Assembly (NCBI RefSeq): GCF_009746125.1
Contig: NZ_CP041352.1
Location: forward strand, 1,453,847-1,517,846
DNA from: Casimicrobium huifangae
Lineage (GTDB): Bacteria > Pseudomonadota > Gammaproteobacteria > Burkholderiales > Casimicrobiaceae
Reading direction: 5' to 3'
DNA: 64,000 nt
Of this stretch, positions 54,238-63,659 are shown piece after piece. The notes beneath the pieces were generated by a model. It ran no database searches. It had not been told where the DNA came from and worked only from the letters and a program-made list of their open reading frames with translations. The translations under genes were made by a program, and so were the position numbers. Positions within the stretch are counted from its first letter, which is position 1; every line of letters starts with the position of its first letter.

Positions 54238-55215
54238 CTAGCCCAGCGCTCCGCCGCAGGAGCTGCCTTGACCCGCCGTACAGCCGTAGCAATGATCACG
54301 CACCACGATGGCACCATCGTTGAGGGCGTCGCGCGCGCTGGCCAGCACATCACGCAGGTGGGTGCGTGGGCGCCCGCCTGCACGGGTGGCGAGGCCGAGC
54401 ATCTGGTTGAAATCGCAGTCGTAAACGTAACCCTGCCAGTCAATGCTCAACTGGTCGCGACACATCACGCCATCGAGGTTTTCGTCGCGATGCGCGTCCT
54501 TCAGCAGCGTCATGTAGCCGTCGAAGGTGCCTTTTGAAATCAGCGTTGATCCGAATCGCTGGATCGGCATGTTGGCCAGCGTGAACAGATGATCGAAGCG
54601 GATGCCAAAGCTCTCGCCGAGGATGCGCTTGTAGTCGGATTCCAGCTTCACCTGCGACGGCGGCAACGATGGCCCCTGCGGGTTGTAGACGAGATTGAGT
54701 TCCAGCCCGGAGGCGCCATCGCCGTAACCGAGACTGTTGAGCAGTTGCAGCGCACGGATGCTTTGGTCGAATACGCCGTTGCCGCGCTGCTTGTCGACAT
54801 TGTCGACCGAATAGCAGGGCAGGGAGGCGGTGACGGCGACCTGATGGTCGGCGAGGAACTGCGCTGTGGTCTCCTGACCGGGCTCGAACAGCACGGTGAG
54901 GTTGCAGCGATCGATGACCCTGACGCCGAGTGCACGGGCCTCGGCGACCAGCGCACGGAAGTACGGATTCAGCTCCGGAGCGCCGCCGGTGAGGTCCAGT
55001 GCTTTGGCTCCGGCGTGCCTGAGCGTGTCAATTACCAGATCAACCGTCTCGCCATCCATCATCTCGGTGCGCTGCGGGCTCGCGGCGACGTGGCAATGCA
55101 GGCAGGACTGGTTGCACTTGTAGCCGAGGTTGACCTGCAAGGTGCTCACGCTGCGCCGACGCAACGGTGGAAAAGTGGTGCGCTGGCTTTCGAGACGGGG
55201 AAGTACGGCGTGCAT
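54238..55215 (-). CDS. arsS: arsenosugar biosynthesis radical SAM protein ArsS-like
   Basis: Radical SAM enzyme of 325 residues. The [4Fe-4S] cluster motif CNQSCLHCH is near residue 34, followed by MDGETVDLVIDTL and the SAM-binding GGAPELNPYF near 78; a Cys-rich C-terminus (CYGCTAGQGSSCGG) may hold a second metal site. ArsS transfers 5'-deoxyadenosyl to dimethylarsinous acid on the way to arsenosugars. The companion glycosyltransferases follow directly; ArsM is not seen. ATG 55215 has AGGA 6 bp upstream. A paralogue with another acceptor is possible. Confidence 0.85.
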   Translation of the reverse strand: MHAVLPRLESQRTTFPPLRRRSVSTLQVNLGYKCNQSCLHCHVAASPQRTEMMDGETVDLVIDTLRHAGAKALDLTGGAPELNPYFRALVAEARALGVRVIDRCNLTVLFEPGQETTAQFLADHQVAVTASLPCYSVDNVDKQRGNGVFDQSIRALQLLNSLGYGDGASGLELNLVYNPQGPSLPPSQVKLESDYKRILGESFGIRFDHLFTLANMPIQRFGSTLISKGTFDGYMTLLKDAHRDENLDGVMCRDQLSIDWQGYVYDCDFNQMLGLATRAGGRPRTHLRDVLASARDALNDGAIVVRDHCYGCTAGQGSSCGGALG

Positions 55216-55354
55216 GTTTGTCCTGCAAGAAGTGGGCACCGGTTTCCCGAAAGGTTAGCAAACCGGTGGAAGCGCAGAACTGTCGCGGCGGTGAACGTAA
55301 CCCTTACAAAAGCGAGATGCCTGGCGCATGAGCATCTGCCGGGTTGCGCGGAAT

Positions 55355-55876
55355 TTACTTGCCTGTGACCTTCAGCGCATCCGCATCAGGCTTTACCTTG
55401 CACGGGCCGAGCCAGGTGCCGGTCATTTGCTGCTTTATGCGCTCAATGCCCTGCGACGCCGGGATGTATCGTGATTCGAGCGTGATCTCAAAACGTTTTG
55501 GTCCTACCCGCCCCTGCGCGCTGCCGTCGAGCGTCTTGCCGCCGTCACAGGCGTAGCGGAAGCGAATCCCCTCCGGTGCGCCAGCTGGCGCTGCTCCTGG
55601 CGCGATTCGCAACAGGGGTGTACGCTCAAAATCGGTGCTCGGACAGCGATCGGCACTGCTCGCCAGTGTCTGCAGCGCAAATGCGCGGCCGCTCGCGAAG
55701 TCATCGGCGCTGCGGCATACCTTGAAATCGATGGTCGGGAAGTTGACCCGCATGTCTGCCGGGATGTTCTTCATGTCTGTGGCGATGACATAGCGCCACT
55801 CACCGGGCGTTTGCGCGACCGTCATTGTGCTCACCGCCAGCGCGGCGAGCGACGCTGCCATCCGCAGAATCAGCAT
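55355..55876 (-). CDS. DUF3617-type exported protein
   Basis: Protein of 173 residues with a signal peptide (AASLAALAVSTMTVAQ) and the DUF3617 pattern: GEWRYVIATDM near 26, paired cysteines in FKVCRSADDF and ADRCPSTDF, a central RFRYACDGGKTLDGSAQG, and ESRYIPASQG. Probably periplasmic; function unknown. The ATG overlaps the stop of the upstream paralogue, so the two form a coupled pair. Confidence 0.72.
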   Translation of the reverse strand: MLILRMAASLAALAVSTMTVAQTPGEWRYVIATDMKNIPADMRVNFPTIDFKVCRSADDFASGRAFALQTLASSADRCPSTDFERTPLLRIAPGAAPAGAPEGIRFRYACDGGKTLDGSAQGRVGPKRFEITLESRYIPASQGIERIKQQMTGTWLGPCKVKPDADALKVTGK

Positions 55877-56313
55877 CCGCCGAGACGCTTGGCCGACATG
55901 CTCATGTTCATCTTGCCGCCCATGGCCTTGGCGTTGCCGCCGGTCATCGTCATTTTCGCGTCGAACTGATTCGGGTTGGCCGTCATGTCGTAGCTCATCA
56001 CCATGGGTTCAGGGAGGTTCTTGCCCGTGCAGACTGCGGTGAACTGATAGCGGTTACCGGTGACCTTCACGTCCTGATACTTGCAGTCCATGCCCGCTTC
56101 CTTCTGCGAATTGAGGTTGCGGCCTTCATCGATGTCCTTCTGCGTGACGCATTGCTCGAAGCTCATCGGGATGCTGCCCATGCCGGGGATTTCGGTGCGC
56201 GTGTTGTAACTCCATTTGCCCGGTGCGGTGTCGAATTTGGGCAATTGTGCGAAGGTGACGCTGGCGGCGCCAGCAGCAAGCAACACGGAAACGGCGGAGA
56301 CGAGACGAATCAT
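55870..56313 (-). CDS. DUF3617-family exported protein
   Basis: Protein of 147 residues with a signal peptide (AVSVLLAAGAASVTFAQ) and DUF3617 features: GKWSYNTRTEIPGMGSIP near 33, paired cysteines in SFEQCVTQKDID and GMDCKYQDV, and a Met-rich end (TMTGGNAKAMGGKMNMSMS). Periplasmic, function unknown. Start at ATG 56313 with GAGG upstream. Followed by an overlapping paralogue. Confidence 0.8.
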   Translation of the reverse strand: MIRLVSAVSVLLAAGAASVTFAQLPKFDTAPGKWSYNTRTEIPGMGSIPMSFEQCVTQKDIDEGRNLNSQKEAGMDCKYQDVKVTGNRYQFTAVCTGKNLPEPMVMSYDMTANPNQFDAKMTMTGGNAKAMGGKMNMSMSAKRLGGC

Positions 56314-56701
56314 GGGAACCTCAGAGTTGGCAAAAGTGTAGCGAACCTCAAAAACGCTGGCAGTCGCCATGTCGTGGACCGCCCGGCGCCTTGCGGGCAC
56401 AGATGACGTAGACGGGATCGCAAGGGCAGGTGCGACATCCTTTCGCTGCGGCGAACGCGATCGCGCGCAGCGATTACATCTTTTTGTCGTAACGACCATT
56501 TTATGCGGGCTATGGACGCAATTTGACTAAAGGCGACTTTCGGGAAAATGCCTTCTAAAGCCCCATTCGGAAGTCGTTTCAGGAAAAAGCTGAAAGCGCT
56601 GCGCCGCACGCTTAAATGAATCGGACTGGCGACAGCGTTTCGTGCCAATGGCAGGCTATAACCGGCGTCACGAATGCGACGATAGCGACGGAGGAGGTCA
56701 T
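56314..56701. other. 388-bp divergent intergenic region with palindromic element E
   Basis: Contains element copy E at 56479-56593 and no other credible gene. The DUF3617 gene leaves to the left and the Bug-protein gene to the right. Confidence 0.6.
56479..56593. repeat. 115-bp palindromic element, copy E
   Basis: T-tract 56481-56485, GGGCT 56507-56511, core AGGCGACT 56531-56538, AGCCC 56559-56563, AAAAAGCTG 56584-56592. The spacers are 19 and 20 bp. The outer ends read CATCTTTTT and AAAAAGCTG, as in copy B. Confidence 0.85.
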
Positions 56702-57706
56702 ATGTCGTTCTGCAGGCAATTTGTGCTCAGGCTGCGCCGCATGCGCGTGTGGTGGTCGCCGTTGCTCATGGTTGCTGCGGCGGCATCGTTGCCGCTGGCC
56801 GCACAGGACTTTCCGTCGCGTCCCATCACACTGATCGTGCCTTTCCCGCCGGGTGGCGTGGCCGACAATGTGGCGCGACCAGTGGCGCAGGCGCTGGGCA
56901 AGCAGCTCGGGCAGTCGGTGGTGATCGAGAACAAACAGGGCGCCGGCGGCGGCATCGGCATGGCCTATGTGGCCAAGGCGAAACCTGACGGCTACACCTT
57001 GCTGCTGGCGCTGTCGTCCATCTCGGTGATTCCGGAAGCCGACCGTGTGCTGGGTCGGGCGCCGATGTTCCAGCTCGACCAGTTGCTGCCGGTAGCGCGC
57101 TTTACGGCTGACCCTGTCGTGCTTGCGGTGCGTGCGGATTCGCCGTGGAAGAGCTTCGCAGAATTTGTCGCCTACGCAAAGGCCAACCCGAAAAAGCTCA
57201 ACTACGGTTCTTCCGGCAACTACGGCACCATGCATGTGCCGATGGAAATGCTGACCGCCAGCGCCGGGATCAGCATGACGCACGTGCCCTTCACCGGCGC
57301 TGCGCCCGCCGTGACTGCACTGCTGGGCGGCACGCTCGATGCGGTGGCGTCGGGGCCGTCCACCGTGGTGCAGCACGTCAAGGCGGGCAAGCTGCGGGTG
57401 CTGGCGAACTGGGGTGGCGAACGGCATCCGGCATTGCCGGAAGTACCTACGTTGCGCGAGCTCGGTGCGGCGGTCGAATATGCCCAGTGGTCGGGCCTCT
57501 TCGCGCCAGCAGGCACGCCTGAACCGGTGCTCGCCGCGCTGCGCAAGGCGGCCCGCGACGCGCAGGACGACCCCGCCTTCCGCCAGGCATTTGTCACGCT
57601 GCAGACGCCGCTTGCCTATCTCGATGCGCCAGCGTTCCGGCAGTACTGGGACGCTGATGCGCGCAAGATGGCAGAGGTGGTGCAGCGCATCGGCAAAGTC
57701 GAATGA
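56702..57706 (+). CDS. Bug-family tripartite tricarboxylate transporter substrate-binding protein
   Basis: Exported binding protein of 334 residues (signal peptide ending near LPLAAQ). Typical Bug features: DFPSRPITLIVPFPPGGVADN near 37, VVIENKQGAGGGIGMAYVAK near 75, NYGSSGNYGTMHVP near 165. Binds a carboxylate in the periplasm; the ligand is unknown and the membrane partners TctA/TctB are not nearby, as is usual for orphan Bug proteins. ATG 56702 is preceded by GGAGGTCAT. Confidence 0.9.
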   Translation: MSFCRQFVLRLRRMRVWWSPLLMVAAAASLPLAAQDFPSRPITLIVPFPPGGVADNVARPVAQALGKQLGQSVVIENKQGAGGGIGMAYVAKAKPDGYTLLLALSSISVIPEADRVLGRAPMFQLDQLLPVARFTADPVVLAVRADSPWKSFAEFVAYAKANPKKLNYGSSGNYGTMHVPMEMLTASAGISMTHVPFTGAAPAVTALLGGTLDAVASGPSTVVQHVKAGKLRVLANWGGERHPALPEVPTLRELGAAVEYAQWSGLFAPAGTPEPVLAALRKAARDAQDDPAFRQAFVTLQTPLAYLDAPAFRQYWDADARKMAEVVQRIGKVE

Positions 57707-57783
57707 GTCGCCCCGGGTTCGCCGCACTTGACGCTTGACCCTGCTGCGCAGTCCAATCCAGAGTTACTACCAAGGAGGTCCGC

Positions 57784-58656
57784 ATGAAACCGTTCAATAT
57801 GGCCCGTCGCGGCGCGATCGCCGCCGCGCTCGGCGTTGCGCTGTGCGCGCTGCCGCAGTTCGCAGCAGCGCAAGCGCCTGCTGCGCCCGCCGCCCCTGCC
57901 GCCAGCGGCAAGACCGAGATCCTCTGGCTCGGCCAGGCCGCTACCCGCATCAAGACACCCGGCGGCAAGGTGATCGTGATCGATCCGTGGCTGCGCACCA
58001 ATCCAAAAACACCGCAGACCTACAAAGACCTCGACGCGCTCGGCAAGGTCGATCTGATTCTGGTGACGCACGGGCATTTCGATCATTTCGCCGATGCACC
58101 GGCCCTCGCCGAAAAGCACAAGGTGCCGATGTACGGTCCGGCGGGCATGAATGCCGCCGTGGCCACGCTGGGCATCCTGCCGGCCGAGCTGGCACCCCGC
58201 TTCGGCAAGGGCGGCACCATCATGCCGTTCGGTGCCAACGGCGTGAAGATCACGGCGACGCGTGCCGAACATTCCTCGGAGTTGAACTGGAAGAACCCGG
58301 CGACCAACAAGGATGAAACGCACCCCGGTGGCGAGCCGGTGGGCTTCATCATCGAGATGGAGAATGGCTTCAAGATCTGGCACATGGGCGACACCGGCCT
58401 GTTCGGCGACATGAAGTTCATCGGCGAGTACTACAAGCCCGATCTGGTGATGATCCCGATTGGCGGTCACTTCGTGATGAGCCCCGCCGATGCGGCGGTT
58501 GCCACCCGCGACATGATCAAGCCGAAATACGCCATTCCGATCCACTACGGCACCACGCCCGTGCTGCGCGGCACCACGGCCGAGTTTGCTGCGGCGCTAG
58601 GCAACACCACGGTCAAGATGTTCCCGATCAATCCGGGTGACAAGCTTGAGTTCTGA
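57784..58656 (+). CDS. exported metal-dependent hydrolase, UPF0173/MBL fold
   Basis: MBL-fold protein of 290 residues with a signal peptide (AALGVALCALPQFAAAQ). Metal motif THGHFDHFADA near 99 and WHMGDTGLFGD near 200 fit the UPF0173 branch; the C-terminus AIPIHYGTTPVLRG is typical. Substrate unknown. AAGGAGGTCCGC precedes the ATG. The stop region overlaps the next gene by 20 bp. Confidence 0.87.
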   Translation: MKPFNMARRGAIAAALGVALCALPQFAAAQAPAAPAAPAASGKTEILWLGQAATRIKTPGGKVIVIDPWLRTNPKTPQTYKDLDALGKVDLILVTHGHFDHFADAPALAEKHKVPMYGPAGMNAAVATLGILPAELAPRFGKGGTIMPFGANGVKITATRAEHSSELNWKNPATNKDETHPGGEPVGFIIEMENGFKIWHMGDTGLFGDMKFIGEYYKPDLVMIPIGGHFVMSPADAAVATRDMIKPKYAIPIHYGTTPVLRGTTAEFAAALGNTTVKMFPINPGDKLEF

Positions 58657-59518
58657 TGCGCGCCCGGCAACCCTCGCGGGCACCGTTTTGCAATCAGGCG
58701 GTTCGCGGCTTGTTGCCTTGCTGGCTGCGCCGTTGCTGGCACTTTTCGCGGGTTGCGGGACGATGAGCGCAACCGTCGGCCCGGCGCCGCCTGAGGTTGT
58801 CCGCGCGCTGGCACCCGACGGCACGCTACGCGCAGCGATCAACTTCGGCAATCCGATTCTGGCCAACCGGCATCCTGCGACGGGCGAACCGGTCGGCGTG
58901 TCCGTCGACCTTGCCCGTGAACTGGCGCGCCGACTGGGCGTGAAGGTGGAACTGGTGCAGTTCAGCGCTGCTGGCAAGGTAGTGGAGGCGGTCAGCGCCA
59001 ACGAGGTGGCGATCGCCTTCGTGGCGATTGACCCGGAACGTGCCGTCACCACGGTCTACACCGCGCCGTATGTGGTGATCGAGGGCGCTTATCTGGTGCG
59101 CGAAGGCTCACCGTTGCGCGCGAACGAGGAGGTGGACCGCGACGGGACTCGCGTGGCGGCGGCGAAGGGCAGCGCCTACGACCTTTATCTTTCGCGCGAG
59201 CTGAAGAACGCGAAGATCGTTCACGCGACGACGTCGCAGGCGGTGACAGACACCTTCATCGCACAAAAACTGGACGTCGCTGCCGGCGTCAAGCAGCAGT
59301 TGCAGATGGATGCCGCACGCATCCCGGGCCTGCGTTTACTGCCGGGGCGTTTCATGGCGATCAACCAAGCCATGGGTACGCCGCGACCGCGGGCGGTGGC
59401 GGGTGACTATCTGAAGGCGTTCGTCGAAGAGATGAAGGCAAGCGGCTTTGTTGCTGCCTCACTCGTGCGGCACGGCATTCAGGGGGCAGCGGTCGCTCCG
59501 GCTGCAGCAAAGCCCTGA
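58637..59518 (+). CDS. family-3 solute-binding lipoprotein
   Basis: Protein of 293 residues with a lipobox (ALFAGC near residue 38), so probably a lipoprotein, followed by an SBP_bac_3-like domain: PDGTLRAAINFGNPILANR near 60, GVSVDLARELARRLGVKVE near 88, EVAIAFVAIDPERAVTTVYT near 122. Likely binds an amino acid or small acid. GTG 58637 start lies inside the previous gene. No permease genes follow, so it may be an orphan receptor. Confidence 0.78.
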   Translation: MTSLSSDARPATLAGTVLQSGGSRLVALLAAPLLALFAGCGTMSATVGPAPPEVVRALAPDGTLRAAINFGNPILANRHPATGEPVGVSVDLARELARRLGVKVELVQFSAAGKVVEAVSANEVAIAFVAIDPERAVTTVYTAPYVVIEGAYLVREGSPLRANEEVDRDGTRVAAAKGSAYDLYLSRELKNAKIVHATTSQAVTDTFIAQKLDVAAGVKQQLQMDAARIPGLRLLPGRFMAINQAMGTPRPRAVAGDYLKAFVEEMKASGFVAASLVRHGIQGAAVAPAAAKP

Positions 59519-59548
59519 ATGGAATCGGGAAAATCAACGGAGGAAGAA

Positions 59549-60547
59549 ATGCGTAATTCGCAGGGAATGATGACGCGGATTTGCGCGACATGGCTGGTGT
59601 CGCTGGTGCCGGCGGCGATGCTGGTCGGGACGACGGCTGCGAACGCGCAGGCGTATCCGAACAAGCCAGTCAAGATCATGGTGGGCGCATCGCCGGGTGG
59701 CGGTACCGACATCATCGCGCGCATGCTGGCCGAGAAGTTTGGTGCCGAACTGAAGCAGCCGTTCGTTGTTGAGAACCGGCCTGGTGCCTCCAACACCATA
59801 GCGGCTGACCTCACTGCCAAAGCCCCAGCCGATGGCCACACGCTGCTGGTGGCCACCAATACCGGACAGGCCATTGCACCGCATCTGATCAAGCTTGCCT
59901 TCGACCCGATCAAGGACCTGGCCCCGATTGCCTTGATCGTCACGGTGCCGAATGTGCTGGTCATCAATCCGCAGGTCGGGGCGAAGGACGTGAAGGAACT
60001 GGTCGCGATGATGAAGGCGAAGCCAACCGGCTTCAGCTATGCATCCAGCGGCGTCGGCAGCACGCAGCATCTGGCCGGCGAGGCGTTCAAGCTGGCGACC
60101 GCTACCCAGATGTCACACGTGCCTTACAAGGGAAGTGCGCAGGCGCATCTGGATCTGATCGCCGGCAGCGTGCAAATCATGCTCGATACCACTTCGTCTG
60201 CCATGGGACACATCAAGAGCGGCAAGCTGAAGCCGCTGGCGGTGACATCGCCGCGCCGCTCGGCTGAGTTGCCGGACGTCCCGACCATGACCGAGCTGGG
60301 CTATCCGGCTGCCGAGATGACGACCTGGTACGGACTCTACGTGACTGGCGGAACACCGCGTGATGTGGTGGCGCGCTTGGTCGAGGTGACGCAGCAAGTG
60401 CTCAAGCTGCCGGAAGTGCAAACCCGACTCAAGGGCCTCGGCGGTGAGCCCGGTGGCATGAGCGTAGAGCAGTTCGCGGCACTGAATCGCAGCGAATATG
60501 ACCGCTTCGGTAAGTTGATCCGCGATGCCAACGTCAAGCTCGATTGA
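59549..60547 (+). CDS. Bug-family tripartite tricarboxylate transporter substrate-binding protein
   Basis: Second Bug protein, 332 residues, with a signal peptide ending near ANAQA. Typical stretches: YPNKPVKIMVGASPGGGTDI near 38, VVENRPGASNTIAADLTAK near 70 and FSYASSGVGSTQHLAGEAFK near 150. Periplasmic carboxylate binding; the PdxA2-like gene 18 bp downstream suggests a hydroxy acid such as a threonate-like compound. ATG 59549 follows GGAGGAAG. Confidence 0.9.
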   Translation: MRNSQGMMTRICATWLVSLVPAAMLVGTTAANAQAYPNKPVKIMVGASPGGGTDIIARMLAEKFGAELKQPFVVENRPGASNTIAADLTAKAPADGHTLLVATNTGQAIAPHLIKLAFDPIKDLAPIALIVTVPNVLVINPQVGAKDVKELVAMMKAKPTGFSYASSGVGSTQHLAGEAFKLATATQMSHVPYKGSAQAHLDLIAGSVQIMLDTTSSAMGHIKSGKLKPLAVTSPRRSAELPDVPTMTELGYPAAEMTTWYGLYVTGGTPRDVVARLVEVTQQVLKLPEVQTRLKGLGGEPGGMSVEQFAALNRSEYDRFGKLIRDANVKLD

Positions 60548-60565
60548 CCGGTGCGTGAAGCAACG

Positions 60566-61567
60566 ATGAAACCGAATATTGCACTGGTCATCGGCGATCC
60601 GGCGGGCGTTGGGCCGGAGTTGGTGGTCAAGCTGCTGGCCGACGAGTCTGCCGGTCAGGCCAATGTCTACGTGATCGGCAGTCGCGCCGTGTTGGCAGGC
60701 GCCATGCACGAGACGGGCGTTCACCGCGATTTGCCAATCGTGGCGCTCAGCGACATTGGCAGTCGGGACCTGCCGTCGCCCGTGCTGGTGGATTGGCCGG
60801 GGCTCAACGCCGACGGCTTTGAGCGCGGGCAGGCGAAAGCAGACAACGGCAAGTTCATGCTCGACATGCTCACGCTCGGTGCGCGGCTGACGCAGCAGGG
60901 CGCGACGGACGCGCTGTGCTTCGCGCCATTGAACAAGGGCGCCCTGCGTGCTGGCGGCATGCAGCAGCAGGACGAGCTACGCTGGTTCGAGGATCTGCTG
61001 GGGTGCCACAGCTACACCGGCGAGCTGAATGTGCTTGACACGCTGTGGACCTCCCGCGTCACCTCTCATGTGGCGCTCAGGGACGTGAGTGGCCTGTTGA
61101 CCCCGGAAGGCGTGGCCGACGCAGCGAAACTGATCACCGATTCGCTGCTTGCCGCTGGCAAGACGGAGCCACGGGTGGCGGTGTGCGGGCTTAATCCGCA
61201 TAACGGCGACAACGGCAACTATGGCAATGAGGAAAGCACGGTCATTGAGCCCGGCATTGCGCTGGCCCGTTCACGCGGCTGTGCGGTTGACGGCCCGTTT
61301 CCCGCAGATACGATCTTCGTGCGCGCCAAAAATGGTCAGTACGACGGCATCGTGACGATGTATCACGATCAGGGGCAGATCGCGATGAAGCTGATGGGCT
61401 TTGAGCGCGGCGTCACTGTGCAGGGCGGGCTGCCGATCCCGGTGACCACCCCTGCCCACGGCACCGCCTACGACATCGCAGGGCGTGGCATTGCCAACGT
61501 TGGCGCGATGAAAAATGCGTTCGACCTGGCTTGCCGCATGGCCGCTGGACGACATACCCGAAGCTAG
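60566..61567 (+). CDS. pdxA2: PdxA2-like dehydrogenase
   Basis: NAD-dependent enzyme of 333 residues of the 4-hydroxythreonine-4-phosphate dehydrogenase family. IALVIGDPAGVGPELVVKLL lies at the start, CFAPLNKGALRAGG near 120, the metal His in TMYHDQGQIAMKL near 268, and PVTTPAHGTAYDIAGRGIAN near 292. The PdxA2 branch oxidises D-threonate or D-erythronate 4-phosphate; a Bug binding protein upstream supports a catabolic role over pyridoxine synthesis, although the usual OtnK/DtnK kinase is absent. ATG 60566 preferred over GTG 60551. Confidence 0.85.
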   Translation: MKPNIALVIGDPAGVGPELVVKLLADESAGQANVYVIGSRAVLAGAMHETGVHRDLPIVALSDIGSRDLPSPVLVDWPGLNADGFERGQAKADNGKFMLDMLTLGARLTQQGATDALCFAPLNKGALRAGGMQQQDELRWFEDLLGCHSYTGELNVLDTLWTSRVTSHVALRDVSGLLTPEGVADAAKLITDSLLAAGKTEPRVAVCGLNPHNGDNGNYGNEESTVIEPGIALARSRGCAVDGPFPADTIFVRAKNGQYDGIVTMYHDQGQIAMKLMGFERGVTVQGGLPIPVTTPAHGTAYDIAGRGIANVGAMKNAFDLACRMAAGRHTRS

Positions 61568-61592
61568 TCCGATTGGCGCGTGCCCAAATCCG

Positions 61593-63578
61593 CTACGACG
61601 TGATTGTGTCGACCGGTCGCTTGGCGTAGAACTTCAAAGGCGATGCCGGGATTGCAACGCTGGACGGCGGGGGCGCGCGCAGGATGTGCGAACGGGCCTT
61701 GCCCATCACATGCATCTCGCAGGGCTTGCAGTCGAACTTGAGGGTCAGGCGGTCGCCACCACTGATCAATGTCATCGGCTCCGCGCGCACCTGGCCCTGT
61801 ACGCCCTGCACGCCTTTCGCCTGCTTCGGGCACAGGTTGAATGAGAACCGCAGGCAGTGCTTGGTCACCATCAGCGGCACTTCGCCGGCCTCCTGATGCG
61901 CTTCGTACGCTGCGTCGATCATGCTGACGCCGTGCTTCGCATAAAAATCGCGCGCCGCCTGGTTGTAAACATTGGCAAGGTAACTCAGCGATTCGCCGGG
62001 GTAAGGCGCCGGCGGTTCAGCCGCTGCTCGCCGCGACCACTTGACGAAGCGCGCGGCTCGGTCCACCTCCAGCGCGGCGACGGCATCTCGCCGCAATGCG
62101 TTGGCGGCAGAGGCGGGGACGAACCAGGGCTGCGACCACGCGATTTCCACTTCGGTGGCGCTGAAGATCGTGTTGCCCAGCTTGGCGAGGTTATCGCGCA
62201 GACTTGCCTCGGCGCGGTCCGGGCTCTGTGCCGGGTCATGCGGCAAGGTGACGGTCGCCGTTCCACAGGCACCCGTTTCGTCGGTGACCTGCAACGCGAA
62301 GCCGTCGGCGGTCTCGGTGAAGCGCAGGCTCACGTCGATGCGTCGCTCGGCGGACTTGCGCGTCAACGCCAGCTCCCAGGCGTGATCGCGATTGCGGCTC
62401 AGCGCGACGCCGGGTTTCAGTCCCGCAGCCTCAAGCTCGCGAACTGGCTGATTGGGGGTGACTCGCCAGACTTCGCCCATCTGCCGCGCGACATTCACCT
62501 GCGCGCCTTTCACCTCGCGCTTGTGCATCCAGGTGATGCCGTCGCCGTTGGCCAGCGTGTCATGTGCGTCCACCTCGAACCACTCCGCCGCCACCCGAGT
62601 CACGGTGCCGAGCGGCAGCCCGACGTGAATGGGGGCATCGAAGGCGCCGATGTCCGTCTTGCGTCCGGTCGCAAAGTAGTCGGTGCTCTGGCGGTTGAAG
62701 GTCTTGTCGGGATCAGGCGTGAAGGTGTAGCGGCAGCGACCATGTGAGGCCCGTGCAAGTTCGGGCCGTTCTTCCAGAATCTCGTCGAGCAGCTGGCGGT
62801 AGTGGGCGGTGACGTTCTTCACGTAGCCCATGTCCTTGTAGCGGCCCTCGATCTTGAAGCTGCGGATGCCGGCGTCGATCAGCGCGCGCAGGTTGGCGCT
62901 CTGGTTGTTGTCCTTCATCGACAGCAGATGCTTGTCGAAGGCGACGACACGGCCCTGTGCGTCTTCCAGCGTGTAGGGCCGGCGGCACTCCTGCGAGCAG
63001 CCACCACGATTGGCGCTGCGCCCGGTATGCGCCTCGCTGATGTAGCAATTGCCCGAGAACGCTACGCACAGCGCGCCGTGAATAAAGTATTCGAGCGGTA
63101 CATCCGGGTTGACAGCCGCGCGCATCTCGCGAATCTGCGGGATGGTGAGTTCACGCGCCAGCACCAGTTGCGAAAAGCCCACTTCACCGAGGAATTTCGC
63201 CTTTTCGACGGTGCGGATGTCACACTGCGTCGAGGCATGCAGCGCGATTGGCGGAATGTCGAGTTCGAGGATGCCCATGTCCTGCACGATCAGGGCATCG
63301 ACGCCGGCGTCGTAGAGCTGGTGAATGAGCTTGCGTGCGACCTCCAGCTCACTGTCGTGCAGGATGGTGTTGACGGTGGCGAAGATGCGTGCGCCGTAGC
63401 GATGCGCAAATTCAACCAGACCAGCAATGTCGGCTACCGTATTTTCCGCCTTGTTGCGGGCACCGAACGAAGGGCCACCGATGTACACCGCGTCGGCGCC
63501 GTGCAGCACCGCTTCGCGGCCGATATCGGCGTCACGGGCGGGGGAGAGCAGTTCGAGGTGGTGGGCAGGGAAACTCAT
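61593..63578 (-). CDS. rlhA: U32-family 23S rRNA C2501 hydroxylase RlhA-like
   Basis: Protein of 661 residues of the U32 'peptidase' family, long branch (YdcP/RlhA length). Characteristic stretches: LELLSPARDADIGREAVLHG at the start, the signature EYFIHGALCVAFSGNCYIS near 165, and the Cys-rich GGCSQECRRPY near 193 that binds a cluster. RlhA makes 5-hydroxycytidine at C2501 of 23S rRNA using prephenate. The length separates it from the shorter UbiU/UbiV. Single gene. Confidence 0.87.
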   Translation of the reverse strand: MSFPAHHLELLSPARDADIGREAVLHGADAVYIGGPSFGARNKAENTVADIAGLVEFAHRYGARIFATVNTILHDSELEVARKLIHQLYDAGVDALIVQDMGILELDIPPIALHASTQCDIRTVEKAKFLGEVGFSQLVLARELTIPQIREMRAAVNPDVPLEYFIHGALCVAFSGNCYISEAHTGRSANRGGCSQECRRPYTLEDAQGRVVAFDKHLLSMKDNNQSANLRALIDAGIRSFKIEGRYKDMGYVKNVTAHYRQLLDEILEERPELARASHGRCRYTFTPDPDKTFNRQSTDYFATGRKTDIGAFDAPIHVGLPLGTVTRVAAEWFEVDAHDTLANGDGITWMHKREVKGAQVNVARQMGEVWRVTPNQPVRELEAAGLKPGVALSRNRDHAWELALTRKSAERRIDVSLRFTETADGFALQVTDETGACGTATVTLPHDPAQSPDRAEASLRDNLAKLGNTIFSATEVEIAWSQPWFVPASAANALRRDAVAALEVDRAARFVKWSRRAAAEPPAPYPGESLSYLANVYNQAARDFYAKHGVSMIDAAYEAHQEAGEVPLMVTKHCLRFSFNLCPKQAKGVQGVQGQVRAEPMTLISGGDRLTLKFDCKPCEMHVMGKARSHILRAPPPSSVAIPASPLKFYAKRPVDTITS

Positions 63579-63659
63579 GGCGGGCAGATACAGCGGTACA
63601 ACCGGGCTAAGCGCGTATTTTCTCGCAGATCGGGCACTGGCGCTGCCGGATGACCGGCT

